The position numbers and the translations under genes were made by a program. The notes beneath the pieces were generated by a model, which searched no databases, had not been told where the DNA came from, and saw only the letters and a list, made by a program, of their open reading frames with translations. Below, in pieces: positions 46,036-55,797 of a stretch of 64,000 nucleotides of DNA. The stretch is taken from positions 496,001 through 560,000 of the forward strand of contig NZ_LR880474.1 of the NCBI RefSeq assembly GCF_904066215.1. Reading direction: 5' to 3'. Each line of letters begins with the position of its first letter. Positions within the stretch are counted from its first letter, which is position 1. Source of the DNA: Microbacterium sp. Nx66 (GTDB lineage: Bacteria > Actinomycetota > Actinomycetes > Actinomycetales > Microbacteriaceae).

Positions 46036-46745
46036 ACGCCTACCGTCAGCTCGCCAGGGCGCAGAAGGGCCATGCCCGCGGCGCCCCCGCCTACTCGGTC
46101 TACGTGAACCGCAGGCTCGGACGCGTGCTCGCCGCGCTGGCGTTCCGGCTCGGCCTCACGCCGAACCAGGTGTCGATCATCAGCGCCGTCCATTCGTTCG
46201 CCGCCATCGGCCTCATCGCCTTCGCCCCGGTCACGGTGCCGCTCGGGCTGCTCATCGCGCTCCTCCTCGTCCTCGGCTATGCGTGGGACTCCGCGGACGG
46301 TCAGGTCGCGCGGCTCCGCGGCGGCGGGAGCCCGCAGGGCGAGTGGCTGGACCACTTCATCGACACGCTCAAGATCGCGTCGCTGCACCTCACGGTGCTG
46401 ATCGGCCTGTACCGGGTCCTTCCGGAGTCGCCGGCGCTGCTGCTGATCCCGATCGTGTTCAGCATCGTCGCCTCGACCACGTTCTCGGGCATGCTCCTGA
46501 ACGACCTCCTCAAGGGCAAGCACGCCGTCGCGTCCACCCATGAACGCGGCGGAGGCACCCTGCGACGCTCGCTCGTGCTGCTGCCGACCGACTTCGGGCT
46601 GGTCTGCCTCGTCTTCGTCCTCTGGGGCTGGACGCCGGGGTTCCTCGTCGCGTACAGCGCGCTCTGCGCCGCCGCGGTCCTGTTCCTCGCGCTCGCCGCG
46701 GTGAAGTGGTTCCGCGAGATCGGAAGGCTCGGTGACCCGGCATGA
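46026..46745 (+). CDS. CDP-alcohol phosphotransferase
   Basis: 239 residues, six membrane helices. The family signature is complete: Asp-Ser-Ala-Asp-Gly (GYAWDSADGQVARLRG) and, downstream, GEWLDHFIDTLK with its two Asp. It moves a phospho-alcohol from CDP to an acceptor in the membrane. In this cluster the acceptor may be a glycan or lipid and the donor the product of the TagD-like enzyme at 35249. ATGA-coupled to the phosphatase gene. Confidence 0.9.
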   Translation: MVVDAYRQLARAQKGHARGAPAYSVYVNRRLGRVLAALAFRLGLTPNQVSIISAVHSFAAIGLIAFAPVTVPLGLLIALLLVLGYAWDSADGQVARLRGGGSPQGEWLDHFIDTLKIASLHLTVLIGLYRVLPESPALLLIPIVFSIVASTTFSGMLLNDLLKGKHAVASTHERGGGTLRRSLVLLPTDFGLVCLVFVLWGWTPGFLVAYSALCAAAVLFLALAAVKWFREIGRLGDPA

Positions 46746-47359
46746 CCGGCGGCTCGATCCTCATCGTGTGCGCGGCCAACGTCTGCCGGTCGCCGCTGGC
46801 CGAGCTGGAGCTGCGGCGCCGGCTCGGGGAGGGCTCCTCGCTCTCGGTGCGCAGCGCCGGCGTGCGCGCCAACGACGGAGACCCGATCTGTGCCGACGTC
46901 GCGTCGCGGCATGCCGACGAGGACTGGCGGGCACGGGCGCAGGCGCATCGAGCCCGCGAGGTCACCCCGGAGATGCTGGCCGCAGCCGACCTCGTGCTGA
47001 CCGCCTCGCGCGATCTCCGAGGGGAGCTGGTGCGGGCGGCGCCGGAGCACCGCGACCGGATGTTCACGCTGCGTGAGGCCGCGCACCTCGGCGTCGGCTT
47101 CGCGCCCGGCGGCTCCGATGTCATCGCCGACTACGTCGCTCACCTCGACCGGGCACGGACGCGTGCGGTGCCACTCAGCGGCTCGCCGGGTCGCGGCGGC
47201 GGGCTCCGGCGTCTCCTCGGTCGTCGCTCCGTCGAGGACCCTGCCTCCATCGCGGATCGGCACGGGAGTCGGGGTCATGCCGGCACCCTCTCCGAGGTCG
47301 AGCAGGCCGTCGACGCGATCGGCGGGCAGCTCGGGAGACAGCGCCGACACTCCTCCTGA
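46742..47359 (+). CDS. Low-molecular-weight protein tyrosine phosphatase
   Basis: 205 residues. P-loop CAANVCRSP with Cys10 and Arg16; RSAGVRANDGDPIC; the general-acid Asp is probably in the DPASIADRHG stretch. It is longer than the usual ~150 because of a Gly/Arg-rich insert (LSGSPGRGGGLRRLLGRR) before that Asp. Such enzymes dephosphorylate BY-kinases in polysaccharide export; the kinase is at 54261. Confidence 0.9.
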   Translation: MTGGSILIVCAANVCRSPLAELELRRRLGEGSSLSVRSAGVRANDGDPICADVASRHADEDWRARAQAHRAREVTPEMLAAADLVLTASRDLRGELVRAAPEHRDRMFTLREAAHLGVGFAPGGSDVIADYVAHLDRARTRAVPLSGSPGRGGGLRRLLGRRSVEDPASIADRHGSRGHAGTLSEVEQAVDAIGGQLGRQRRHSS

Positions 47360-47367
47360 CCGGAGGG

Positions 47368-47475
47368 TTGTGGTTTTCCACGGTCCGCACTACCATTAGC
47401 CGACGCCGTGTTCTGCATGGCTGGGGGGAAACCGGAGCCGAGGGGGCTCCGGCTGGGGATCTGGGTTCTGGGGAG
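47368..47475 (+). promoter_or_regulatory. Promoter and leader of lipoprotein gene
   Basis: TTGTGG (47368-47373), 17 bases, TACCAT (47391-47396); then hairpin CCGGAGCC-GAGGG-GGCTCCGG (47432-47452, 8 bp, perfect), CTGGGGA at 47453-47459 and 47468-47474, the latter as ribosome binding site for GTG 47481. Confidence 0.6.
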
Positions 47476-47480
47476 CTGCA

Positions 47481-48089
47481 GTGTTCACTGTTTCAGCATG
47501 CCGTTCTGGGGACGGCTCATCACGCGCACGCCGTGCGCTTTTCATCGCGCCCGTCGTGGCGCTCGCGCTCGTGTTCGCCGGATGCACGGCGGCACCGGAC
47601 ACCGCGGCGTCGCCGGAGCCCGAGGGCACCAGCACGACCGACTGGACGCCGCCGGCCGATCCCGACGCCCAGGGGCCCACCGAGGCCCCCGCGCTGACCG
47701 AGGAGAGCGGTGCGCTGGACGCGGAGATCGCGCTGTCCACCGACATGGTCGTGACCGTCGACGACATCTCGACCACCGAGGTCACCCCCGAGACGCCGGG
47801 CGAGTATGCCGGCTCCGCCGTCGTGGTGACCGTGAAGGTCGCCAACGACTCGAAGCGGGCGCAGAGCATCGACTCCGCCGTCGTCAGCCTCGTCACGGAC
47901 GACGGCGACGTCGGGGTGGCCACCACCGCGGGTCCGAACGAACCTCTCCATGGAGAGCTGGCCGCCGGCGACGAGGCCACGGGAACCTACGTCTTCATGC
48001 TCGACCCCACGAAGGGTCGCGCCGTGAAGATCAGCGTGAACTACGCCGCCGGCGAGCCGGTGGCGACCTTCGCGGGCGAGCTCTCCTGA
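47481..48089 (+). CDS. Secreted lipoprotein, unknown
   Basis: 202 residues from GTG. Lipobox VFAGC (Cys35), a Pro/Thr/Glu-rich spacer, then a beta-rich domain (about 80-200; VVVTVKVANDSKRAQSIDSA, YVFMLDPTKGRAVKISVNY) like DUF4352/telokin-type immunoglobulin folds. Likely sits at the outer membrane face near the glycan machinery. Structured leader in front. Confidence 0.75.
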   Translation: MFTVSACRSGDGSSRARRALFIAPVVALALVFAGCTAAPDTAASPEPEGTSTTDWTPPADPDAQGPTEAPALTEESGALDAEIALSTDMVVTVDDISTTEVTPETPGEYAGSAVVVTVKVANDSKRAQSIDSAVVSLVTDDGDVGVATTAGPNEPLHGELAAGDEATGTYVFMLDPTKGRAVKISVNYAAGEPVATFAGELS

Positions 48090-48164
48090 GCCGTGGGCGC
48101 GACGACTTTCACCGCGTCTCGTACGTGACATTTTCGAAGAAGAAATCTGGGGCTGGGGAGCAAC

Positions 48165-51100
48165 ATGGGTAAGACATCCACTTCGAGGCGGGCGCTGAGC
48201 GCACTCGCGTCGGTCGTGACGGCGGCGCTGCTGATCACGGGCATGACCACGCTGGGGGCGACCGGGGCCGCGGCGGCGGATTCGCCGTCGACGCCGCCGC
48301 CGCTGCTGCAGCGGAACGACGACGTCGTGACGTCGGATCCGATTCCGACCGTGCAGATCGACAACGGCTACGTGTGGTCGCAGACCACGATCGGGTCGAC
48401 CGTCTACGCGGTGGGCAAGTTCGACAACGCCAGGGCGCCGCTCGCCGTACCGGGGACCAGCCTCACCGCCCGGTCCAACGTCCTCGCATACGACATCAAC
48501 ACCGGTCAGCTGCTCTCGTTCGCACCGCAGGTGAACGGCGTGATCAAGGCCGTCGCCGCCTCGCCGGACGGCAGCCGCATCTACATCGGCGGCTCCTTCA
48601 ACTCGGTCAACGGCCAGACGCGCTGGAACTTCGCCGCGCTGGACGCCGTGACCGGGCAGCTGGTGCCCGGGTTCTCGCCCTCGATCGGCGGCAGCGGCGT
48701 GTACGCCCTCGCCACCTCGGGCTCGAGCGTCTACGTCGGCGGTCTCTTCACGCAGGGCAACGCGACCCCGCGGAAGAACCTCGCGGCCTTCTCGGCGACG
48801 AACGGCGCGCTGCTCAGCTGGGCGCCGCAGACCGACCTCCAGGTCGACGCCATGGTGATGGACCCGGCGGGTCAGAACGTCATCGCGGCCGGCCGCTTCT
48901 CCCAGGTCAACGGCGACCTGACGATGCGCGGCACCGTCGCGCTCGACAAGACGACCGGCGCGGTGGACAGCGGATGGGCGCTGCCGCAGACGGTGAAGAA
49001 CGGCTCGAACACGGGCGCGAACTCGGGCAAGGCGGGGATCTTCGGCCTCGCGGCCGACGCCAACGCCGTGTACGGCACCGGCTGGGTCTACGCGGATGCG
49101 GCCACCGGCAACCTCGAGGGCACCTTCGCGGCCGAGGCCGGAAGCGGTCAGGTCCGCTGGATCGCGGACTGCCTGGGCGACCACTACGGCGTCTACTCGA
49201 CCGGCAAGACGGTCTACACCACCAGCCACACCCACGCCTGCAGCACCATGGGCATGCACCCCGAGCAGAACCCGCGCACGCACCGTTACTCGGAGGCGTA
49301 CACCGCCGACGCCCGCGGTCTGCTGGGCAACCAGCCCGCCGCCGGAGGCACGTACAAGAACTGGGCCGGGACACCGGCGCCCTCGGCCTACGCCTGGACG
49401 CCGGACTGGGCCGTGGGCGTGACCACGGGCATGGGTCAGGCCGGACTCTCGATCACCGGTGCGGGGAACATGATCTCGATCGGCGGCGAGTTCCGCTCCG
49501 TGAACAACGGCCGCTTCGAGGGACTCGTGCGGTTCTCCACCAACCCGCCCGGCGGCGCGAAGGACGGCCCTCGGCTGTCGGGGGCGAACTGGACCGGCAC
49601 GGCGCAGTCGTTCATCCCTGGACGCGCGCGGATCTCGATCCCCGCGAACTGGGACCGTGACGACCTCACGCTGACCTACGAACTGCGTCGGACCGGCACC
49701 GCCGCCCCGGTGGCCACCGCCACCGCCCGCGGCACCTGGTGGGACCGCCCCTCGGTGAACCTCGAGGACAAGACCGCAGCTCCCGGATCGACGCAGGAGT
49801 ACACCGTCGTCGCGAAGGACAGCGCGGGCAACTCCGTCTCCAGCCAGGCGATGAGCGTGACCATCGCGGCCGGTGCCGTGTCGAACTACGTCAACGCCGT
49901 CACGGCGGACGGCCCGCAGCTCTACTACCCGCTCGGCACCGCCGCGCAGGACTGGGCCGGGTCCAACACCCCCGTGTTCGGCACGGGCGTCACCGCCTCG
50001 ACCTCCGGGGTGGAGAACACAGCGACGGGCGCCTCGACCTTCACCGGGACGAGCGCGGGACGCGTGGCCTCCGGGAGCAAGATCGCCGCGCCGTCCGAGT
50101 TCTCGACCGAGCTCTGGTTCAAGACCAACACCACCAGCGGCGGCAAGCTGATGGGCTACGGCGCCGCGGCGTCGGGTGAGTCGACCAGCTACGACCGTCA
50201 TCTCTATATGACGAACAACGGGCGTCTCGTCTTCGGCACGTACAACGGCAGCACGCAGACCGTCCAGAACGACGCCGCGCTCAACGACAACGAGTGGCAC
50301 CACGCCGTCGCGTCGCAGAGCGCGGAGGGGATGAAGCTCTACGTCGACGGCAAGCTCGTGTCGTCGCTCGCGGGGGCCACCACGGCGGAGAACTACACGG
50401 GATATTGGCGTATCGGCGGAGACAACCTCGCCGGATGGCCGTCCGAGCCGAGCTCCAAGTACTTCAAGGGGGCGCTGGATGAGGTCGCGGTCTACCCGTT
50501 CGCCCTCACGGCGACCCAGGTGAAGACGCACTACGGAATCGGCAAGGGCTTCCAGGCCCCGACCGCTGCCTTCACCGCCACGCCGACCGACCTCGCCGTC
50601 GCGTTCGACGCGGAGGCTTCGGCGCCCGCGGGCTCGGCGACGATCGCCGGCTATCGGTGGGACTTCGGCGATGACTCGGCGACGGCCACCGGCAAGACGA
50701 CGAGCCACACGTACGAGGCGTCCGGCACCTACACGGTGGCGCTGACCGTCACGGACAGCAACGGACTCGCCACCACGGCGGAGAAGCAGGTCGTGGTGAA
50801 GGCACCGAACGTCCTGCCGACGGCGGCCTTCGAGACGACGGCGAACGGGCTGTCGGTCTCGGCCGATGCGTCCGCCTCGACGGACTCCGACGGCTCCCTC
50901 GCCTCCTACGCATGGAACTGGGGGGACGGCACCACTTCGACCGGTCAGGTCGCGACGCACGTCTACGCCACGCCGGGCACCCGCACGGTGACCCTGACGG
51001 TGACCGACGACCGCGGCGGGAGCGCGTCGACCACACGACAGGTCGAGGCGACGCATGCCGACCCGGTCGCCGCCTTCACCGCGACCGCGTCGGGGCTGAG

Positions 51101-52886
51101 CGTCAACGTCTCGGCAGCCGGATCGAGTGCGTCCGACGGCGCGACGCTGTCCTACTCGTGGAACTGGGGCGACGGGTCTCCCGCCGGTTCCGGGGCCACG
51201 GCAGGCCACACGTACGCCGCGGCCGGCGCGCATGACATCACCCTCACCGTGACCGACAGCCTCGGCGCGTCCAAGGCCGTCACGAAGACCGTGACCGTGA
51301 CCGCGCAGGTCTTCGCCGCGTCCGACGCGTTCGGTCGTGTCGTGTCCAGCGGCTGGGGCGCCGCCGACAAGGGCGGCACCTGGGCGCCGATGAGCGGCTC
51401 CGCCGCGGCGCTCTCCGTCGGCGACGGCGTGGGCAAGGTCAACCTGGCACCCGGTGACACCAGGGAGATGCTGCTGCAGGGCACGTCCCTTCTCGACACG
51501 TCCGCGCGGATCACCTACACGCTCGCCTCCGGGCCCTCCTCCGGGGCGGCGTACGAAGGTCTGGGCGCACGGCGTTCCGGGTCCTCGGGCTACCGGGCTC
51601 TCGCCTGGCACCGTCCTGACGGCACCACCTGGCTCGTGATCCACCGCAACGGCACGGCGATCGCCAGCACCGCCGTCTCCGGTCTCTCCTGGAGCGCGGG
51701 CAGCTCGTTCTCGCTCCTGATGGAGACGACCGGGTCGTCCACCACGACCATCCGCGCCAAGCTGTGGGCGGCGGGGTCGGCGGAGCCCGCCAACTGGCAG
51801 CTCACCACGACGGACGCGACGCCGGCTCTGCAGGTCGCCGGTGCCCCGACGGTGTTCTCCTACCGGTCGGGCAGTGGCACCGGCACCAACCTCGCCAGCT
51901 TCGACGACTTCACGCTGAAGAACCTCGGCACGCCGGCGCCGGAGCCCGAGCCGCAGCCCGAACCGGAGCCCGCGAACGTCGCTCCCACCGCCGCGTTCAC
52001 CGCGACCGCGACGAACCTCACGGTCGCCGTGGACGGCAGCGCCTCGACCGACTCCGACGGCACGATCGCCTCGTACGCGTGGGACTTCGGCGACGGGACG
52101 ACCGGCACCGGTGCGACCACCAGCCGCACCTACACCGCGGCGGGGACCTACACCGTCACCCTCACGGTGAAGGACGACAAGGGCGCCACGCACACCACCA
52201 GCAAGCCGGTGACCGTGACGGCGCCTCCCGTCGACCCGCAGCCCGAACCCGAACCCGAGCCGCAGCCGGCTCCGGTGGCGGACGACGGCTTCGACCGCAC
52301 CGCGGGGCCCGGCTGGGGCACCGCCACGGTCGGCGGGGCGTGGACGATCGCCGGCGGCTCGCAGGCGGCGGCGACCGTCGCTGACGGCCAGGCGAAGCTG
52401 AACCTCATCGCCGGCGACACCCGGCATGCGACGCTCAACACCACGTCCGTCGCCGATGCGGTGCTCGAGACGCAGTTCCGGGTCGATCAGGCCCCGGCCG
52501 CGGGTGGCGCCTACGTCGGCGTGATCGCGCGGCAGTCGGCGGCCGGGAAGTACTTCGTCCGCGCCTGGCTGCGTCCTGACGGCACGGTCTGGCTCGTCGT
52601 GCACCGCGAAGGGACCGTCCTGCGCACGCAGGCCGTGCCCGGACTGGTGTGGGCCGCGAACACCTCGTACAACCTCGAGGTGTCCGTGACGGGGACGACG
52701 TCGGCGACCCTCTCCGCCAAGTTCTGGCCGACGGAGACGACGAAGCCGGCAGCCTGGCAGATCACCACGACCGACGCGGCACCCCTGGGTGCGGGTGCGG
52801 TGGGACTGAGCGGCAACCGCTCCGGCAGCGCGACCGCGCCGCTCGGCGTGTCGTTCGATTCGTTCCGCGTCACCGCACCGCAGTAA
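48165..52886 (+). CDS. Giant secreted PKD/LamG protein
   Basis: 1573 residues. Signal peptide (1-38). About 40-480: beta-propeller-like repeats (YIGGSFNSVNGQTRWNFAAL, YVGGLFTQGNATPRKNLAAF). About 570-790: LamG/concanavalin-like domain (STELWFKTN, DNEWHHAVASQ). Three PKD domains (about 796-1045; WDFGDDSA, WNWGDG). Then a ~200-residue domain (1052-1250) starting DAFGRVVSSGWG, a Pro/Glu linker, PKD four (1273-1357) and a second copy of that domain (1371-1573, GFDRTAGPGWG). No sortase motif or membrane anchor. Probably binds extracellular glycan. Ribosome binding site CTGGGGAG. Confidence 0.87.
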   Translation: MGKTSTSRRALSALASVVTAALLITGMTTLGATGAAAADSPSTPPPLLQRNDDVVTSDPIPTVQIDNGYVWSQTTIGSTVYAVGKFDNARAPLAVPGTSLTARSNVLAYDINTGQLLSFAPQVNGVIKAVAASPDGSRIYIGGSFNSVNGQTRWNFAALDAVTGQLVPGFSPSIGGSGVYALATSGSSVYVGGLFTQGNATPRKNLAAFSATNGALLSWAPQTDLQVDAMVMDPAGQNVIAAGRFSQVNGDLTMRGTVALDKTTGAVDSGWALPQTVKNGSNTGANSGKAGIFGLAADANAVYGTGWVYADAATGNLEGTFAAEAGSGQVRWIADCLGDHYGVYSTGKTVYTTSHTHACSTMGMHPEQNPRTHRYSEAYTADARGLLGNQPAAGGTYKNWAGTPAPSAYAWTPDWAVGVTTGMGQAGLSITGAGNMISIGGEFRSVNNGRFEGLVRFSTNPPGGAKDGPRLSGANWTGTAQSFIPGRARISIPANWDRDDLTLTYELRRTGTAAPVATATARGTWWDRPSVNLEDKTAAPGSTQEYTVVAKDSAGNSVSSQAMSVTIAAGAVSNYVNAVTADGPQLYYPLGTAAQDWAGSNTPVFGTGVTASTSGVENTATGASTFTGTSAGRVASGSKIAAPSEFSTELWFKTNTTSGGKLMGYGAAASGESTSYDRHLYMTNNGRLVFGTYNGSTQTVQNDAALNDNEWHHAVASQSAEGMKLYVDGKLVSSLAGATTAENYTGYWRIGGDNLAGWPSEPSSKYFKGALDEVAVYPFALTATQVKTHYGIGKGFQAPTAAFTATPTDLAVAFDAEASAPAGSATIAGYRWDFGDDSATATGKTTSHTYEASGTYTVALTVTDSNGLATTAEKQVVVKAPNVLPTAAFETTANGLSVSADASASTDSDGSLASYAWNWGDGTTSTGQVATHVYATPGTRTVTLTVTDDRGGSASTTRQVEATHADPVAAFTATASGLSVNVSAAGSSASDGATLSYSWNWGDGSPAGSGATAGHTYAAAGAHDITLTVTDSLGASKAVTKTVTVTAQVFAASDAFGRVVSSGWGAADKGGTWAPMSGSAAALSVGDGVGKVNLAPGDTREMLLQGTSLLDTSARITYTLASGPSSGAAYEGLGARRSGSSGYRALAWHRPDGTTWLVIHRNGTAIASTAVSGLSWSAGSSFSLLMETTGSSTTTIRAKLWAAGSAEPANWQLTTTDATPALQVAGAPTVFSYRSGSGTGTNLASFDDFTLKNLGTPAPEPEPQPEPEPANVAPTAAFTATATNLTVAVDGSASTDSDGTIASYAWDFGDGTTGTGATTSRTYTAAGTYTVTLTVKDDKGATHTTSKPVTVTAPPVDPQPEPEPEPQPAPVADDGFDRTAGPGWGTATVGGAWTIAGGSQAAATVADGQAKLNLIAGDTRHATLNTTSVADAVLETQFRVDQAPAAGGAYVGVIARQSAAGKYFVRAWLRPDGTVWLVVHREGTVLRTQAVPGLVWAANTSYNLEVSVTGTTSATLSAKFWPTETTKPAAWQITTTDAAPLGAGAVGLSGNRSGSATAPLGVSFDSFRVTAPQ

Positions 52887-52897
52887 GATCCTGACGC

Positions 52898-54205
52898 ATG
52901 GCCACTGCTGTCCCGATCGCGCTCCTCGCCTTCGGTGGAATCGCGGCAGTGGCCATCGTCGTGTTCGCACTCCGGCTGCTCCCGCGTACCGCCTTCGTCG
53001 TGTGGGCGGTCGTGCTGTTCTTCGTGCCTCTCTGGGTAGGGGTGAACATCAGCTTCTACTGGGCGGCGATCACCCTGCTCACCGTCCTGCTGATCATCGT
53101 GAACTGGTCGGTGGTGCCGTTGCGGGCGGCCGATGCCTGGGTCGCCGCGTTCGTCCTCGTCGTCGTCGGGTTGTACGGGTTCGGCACGGTCGACCTCGCC
53201 TCCCTCGTGGCATCGCTTCTCGAGTGGGTGATCCCCTACATCTGGGGGCGCGTGGTGCTCGCTCGCGTGACGACCGAGTGGATCACCTCGACGATCGCGG
53301 TCGTGGCCATCGTGGCCGCCGCTCTCGCGGTCGTCGAGTTCCTCACCTCCTTCAACCCCTTCGTCCTCATTCCCGGATCCGGCGTGGTGTACGACACATG
53401 GAGCCCGCTGCAGGAGCGCGGCGGGGTGCTGCGTGCGGAGGGGGCGTGGGGGCACTCGATCGCGCTCGGCGCCGCGCTGGCGATGTCCTCCGCGTTCGTC
53501 GTGGCGACGCGATGGCGACTGTTCCCGAAGATCACCGGCATCGTGCTCATCGCCACCGCCACGGTCTTCACGTTCAGTCGGGCGGGCCTGCTCACACTGG
53601 TGTTGACACTCGTCCTGTCCACCTTCCTCATCGTCGGGGTCTCGACGCGCTTCCGGGTGACGGTGGCCGTCGCCGGGGTGATCGGCACCGCGATCGTCAT
53701 CCCCGTCATCGATTCCGTCTTCGGTGCCGCGGGGGACGAGGCCGGAGGCAGCGCCGACTACCGCACGGACCTGCTGGTCCTCCTGGAACAGGTGCAGCTG
53801 TTCGGGAACCCCGGCGACTGGCATTCCCTCGTCTCCGGCGACTACTACCTCGGATACTTCGCCCGGTCGGTGGACAACGCCCTCGTGCTCACGCTCCTCC
53901 GGTACGGGTACGTGCCGACCCTGCTCATCATGGCGGCCGTCGTCTGCGCGGCGCTGATGGCCGTGCGGCGCTCGACGCGGAGTCCCGCCGCCCTCGCCGT
54001 CGTCGGACAGCTCCCGAGCCTGGTCGTCGTCGCCCTCATCACGCAGTACAGCATGTTCCTGTGGTTCTGCGTCGGGCTCGCGGTGACCTGGGCGCGCGAC
54101 GCCGGAACGCGATCCACCACCGCGGAAGAGGCCTTCCTGCGGGATCTCGGGACGGCATCACCGCCGGCGACGACCGGACCCGCTCCACAGGTGCGGCAGA
54201 CGTGA
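52898..54205 (+). CDS. Wzy-like polysaccharide polymerase (O-antigen ligase family)
   Basis: 435 residues, about ten to twelve membrane helices with a large extracytoplasmic loop (about 155-190, SGVVYDTWSPLQERGGVLRA) and TFSRAGLLTLVLT, typical of O-antigen ligase/polymerase proteins. It likely joins lipid-linked repeat units outside the membrane. A -10-like TAAGAT (52884-52889) overlaps the stop of the PKD gene eight bases before the ATG, so its own promoter is likely. Confidence 0.8.
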   Translation: MATAVPIALLAFGGIAAVAIVVFALRLLPRTAFVVWAVVLFFVPLWVGVNISFYWAAITLLTVLLIIVNWSVVPLRAADAWVAAFVLVVVGLYGFGTVDLASLVASLLEWVIPYIWGRVVLARVTTEWITSTIAVVAIVAAALAVVEFLTSFNPFVLIPGSGVVYDTWSPLQERGGVLRAEGAWGHSIALGAALAMSSAFVVATRWRLFPKITGIVLIATATVFTFSRAGLLTLVLTLVLSTFLIVGVSTRFRVTVAVAGVIGTAIVIPVIDSVFGAAGDEAGGSADYRTDLLVLLEQVQLFGNPGDWHSLVSGDYYLGYFARSVDNALVLTLLRYGYVPTLLIMAAVVCAALMAVRRSTRSPAALAVVGQLPSLVVVALITQYSMFLWFCVGLAVTWARDAGTRSTTAEEAFLRDLGTASPPATTGPAPQVRQT

Positions 54206-54228
54206 ACGGGCCGTGCAGATGGCTCCTC

Positions 54229-54258
54229 TAGAATCGAGACCTCAGGGGGAATGGGGAG
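54229..54258 (+). promoter_or_regulatory. -10 box and leader of BY-kinase gene
   Basis: TAGAAT at 54229-54234, then a 26-base leader with AGGGGGA (54244-54250) and GGGGAG (54253-54258) directly before ATG 54261. No -35 of note. Confidence 0.45.
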
Positions 54259-54260
54259 TC

Positions 54261-55613
54261 ATGGCCGAGAGCCGGGTCAGCCTGCGTGTCATCGCGGGCT
54301 CGCTGCGCAAGTTCTGGTGGTTGATCGTGCTGTGCGGCGTCGTGGGCGCCGCGGGGTCGTACGGATACGCGTCGCTGCAGACGCCGTTGTTCCAGGCGAC
54401 GACCTCGCTGTACTTCGCGCTGAACCAGGGCACGAGCGCCTCGGACCTCAACCAGGGCTCGGTGTACACCCAGAGCCAGATGCTGTCGTTCGCCCAGCTG
54501 GCGACGAGCTCGCGCGTGCTCGATCCGGTTATCGAGGAGCTCGAGCTCGACACGACGCCCCGCGCGCTCGCGAGGGACATCGAGGTGACCATCCCGCAGA
54601 GCACCGTCACCCTGCGGATCACCGGCATCACGGACGACCCGGAAGCTGCGGCCGAGCTCGCGAACGCCGTCGCCGAGCAGCTCATCACGGTCGTCAAGGA
54701 CGTCGCTCCGAAGGATCCGCAGGGCGAGTCCACCATCACCGCCGAGGTCATCGACGACGCCGTCGTCCCCGAGTTCCAGTTCACTCCGAGCAAGCCCAGG
54801 GACGCGGCCCTCGGCGGTTTCCTCGGAGGCGTGCTCGGCCTTGCGGCCGCCGTGCTCATCGGTGTGCTGGACACCCGTGTCCGCAACGAGGAGGCGCTGA
54901 CGCAGGCCGGCGGGGATCCCGTGCTCGGCGTCGTCTCCAAGTCGCCGCTGCTGGAGGCACGGGGAATCGCCGTCGCCCAGGAGCCGCTCGGCCACACCTC
55001 GGAGGAGTTCCGCCGCATCCGGTCGGCGCTCGCGTACGCGAACGTGTCGTCCCGGGTGAAGGTGCTGCTGGTGACCTCCGGTATGCCCGCCGAGGGCAAG
55101 TCGACCGTGTCGGTGAACCTCGCGATGACCCTCGCCGCGCTCCGTAATTCCGTCCTGCTCATCGACGCCGACATGCGCCGCCCGCGTGCCCACGAGCACG
55201 CCGGCATCGACGGTTCGGTCGGACTCACGAGCGTCCTGCTCGACGAGGTGGAGTTCGAGGTGGCCAAGCACCGCGTCGCGGACACCACGCTGGACATCCT
55301 CCCCGCCGGGACGATCCCGCCGAACCCCGCCGAGCTGCTCACGTCGGCGCGCATGGCACAGCTTCTCGACTTCGCCGCGGCGGACTACGACTACGTCGTG
55401 ATCGACTCGCCCCCGACGCTGAGCGTCGCGGACGCCAACCTCCTGGCCACCCAGACGGACGGTGTCATCCTCGTCGTCGACGCCACCAAGACGCGGCGGG
55501 CGGCACTGGCGAAGAGCATCAAATCGCTGGAATCGGGCGGCGCCCGCATCCTCGGCACGGTCCTCAACCGTGCGCGTCCGGACCGGCATCGCAGCGAGTA
55601 CTACAGCGAGTGA
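54261..55613 (+). CDS. Wzz-type chain-length protein fused to BY-kinase
   Basis: 450 residues. Wzz part (1-210): helices at about 18-38 and 180-200 around an outer coil. Kinase part (245-450): Walker A SGMPAEGKSTVSVN, Walker A' LLIDADMRRPR, Walker B YDYVVIDSPPT. The tail ends SEYYSE, only two Tyr, shorter than most Tyr clusters. It autophosphorylates on Tyr and controls polymer length and export; the partner phosphatase is at 46742. Confidence 0.92.
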   Translation: MAESRVSLRVIAGSLRKFWWLIVLCGVVGAAGSYGYASLQTPLFQATTSLYFALNQGTSASDLNQGSVYTQSQMLSFAQLATSSRVLDPVIEELELDTTPRALARDIEVTIPQSTVTLRITGITDDPEAAAELANAVAEQLITVVKDVAPKDPQGESTITAEVIDDAVVPEFQFTPSKPRDAALGGFLGGVLGLAAAVLIGVLDTRVRNEEALTQAGGDPVLGVVSKSPLLEARGIAVAQEPLGHTSEEFRRIRSALAYANVSSRVKVLLVTSGMPAEGKSTVSVNLAMTLAALRNSVLLIDADMRRPRAHEHAGIDGSVGLTSVLLDEVEFEVAKHRVADTTLDILPAGTIPPNPAELLTSARMAQLLDFAAADYDYVVIDSPPTLSVADANLLATQTDGVILVVDATKTRRAALAKSIKSLESGGARILGTVLNRARPDRHRSEYYSE

Positions 55614-55672
55614 GCGACCCGCCGTCCTCCCGGGGGAGGCGTGCAGCATATCGGCGGAAGGGCTCGAATCGT

Positions 55673-55797
55673 TTGCCATCGTCCAGACGGGCGGTTATTC
55701 TTCATGGGTTGCGAGGGGGGCTCGCACTTTGTCGCCGGGGTTGAAACTGCGGCGAAGCGTGGGTGATCGTGTATTCCACCCCAGAAACGGTGACATC
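55673..55797 (+). promoter_or_regulatory. Promoter and twin-hairpin leader of beta-helix gene
   Basis: TTGCCA (55673-55678), 17 bases, TATTCT (55696-55701), eight bases, hairpin I (55710-55726; TGCGAG/CTCGCA, loop of five G), five bases, hairpin II (55732-55755; TCGCCG/CGGCGA, 12-base loop). Same order as before rmlA and the TagD-like gene. The remaining ~40 bases show no strong ribosome binding site. Confidence 0.6.

Noticed and set aside
47520..52970. A 1816-codon frame antisense to the lipoprotein and PKD protein
   Set aside because: Low-complexity Arg/Gly/Val sequence mirroring the PKD repeats; no start signals or motifs.
55660..55797. Cyclic di-GMP or other known riboswitch before the beta-helix gene
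   Set aside because: No match to the conserved cores of known classes; only two simple hairpins are seen.
55759..55797. Upstream GTG start for the beta-helix protein
   Set aside because: It would put 13 polar residues before the signal peptide and has no better ribosome binding site.
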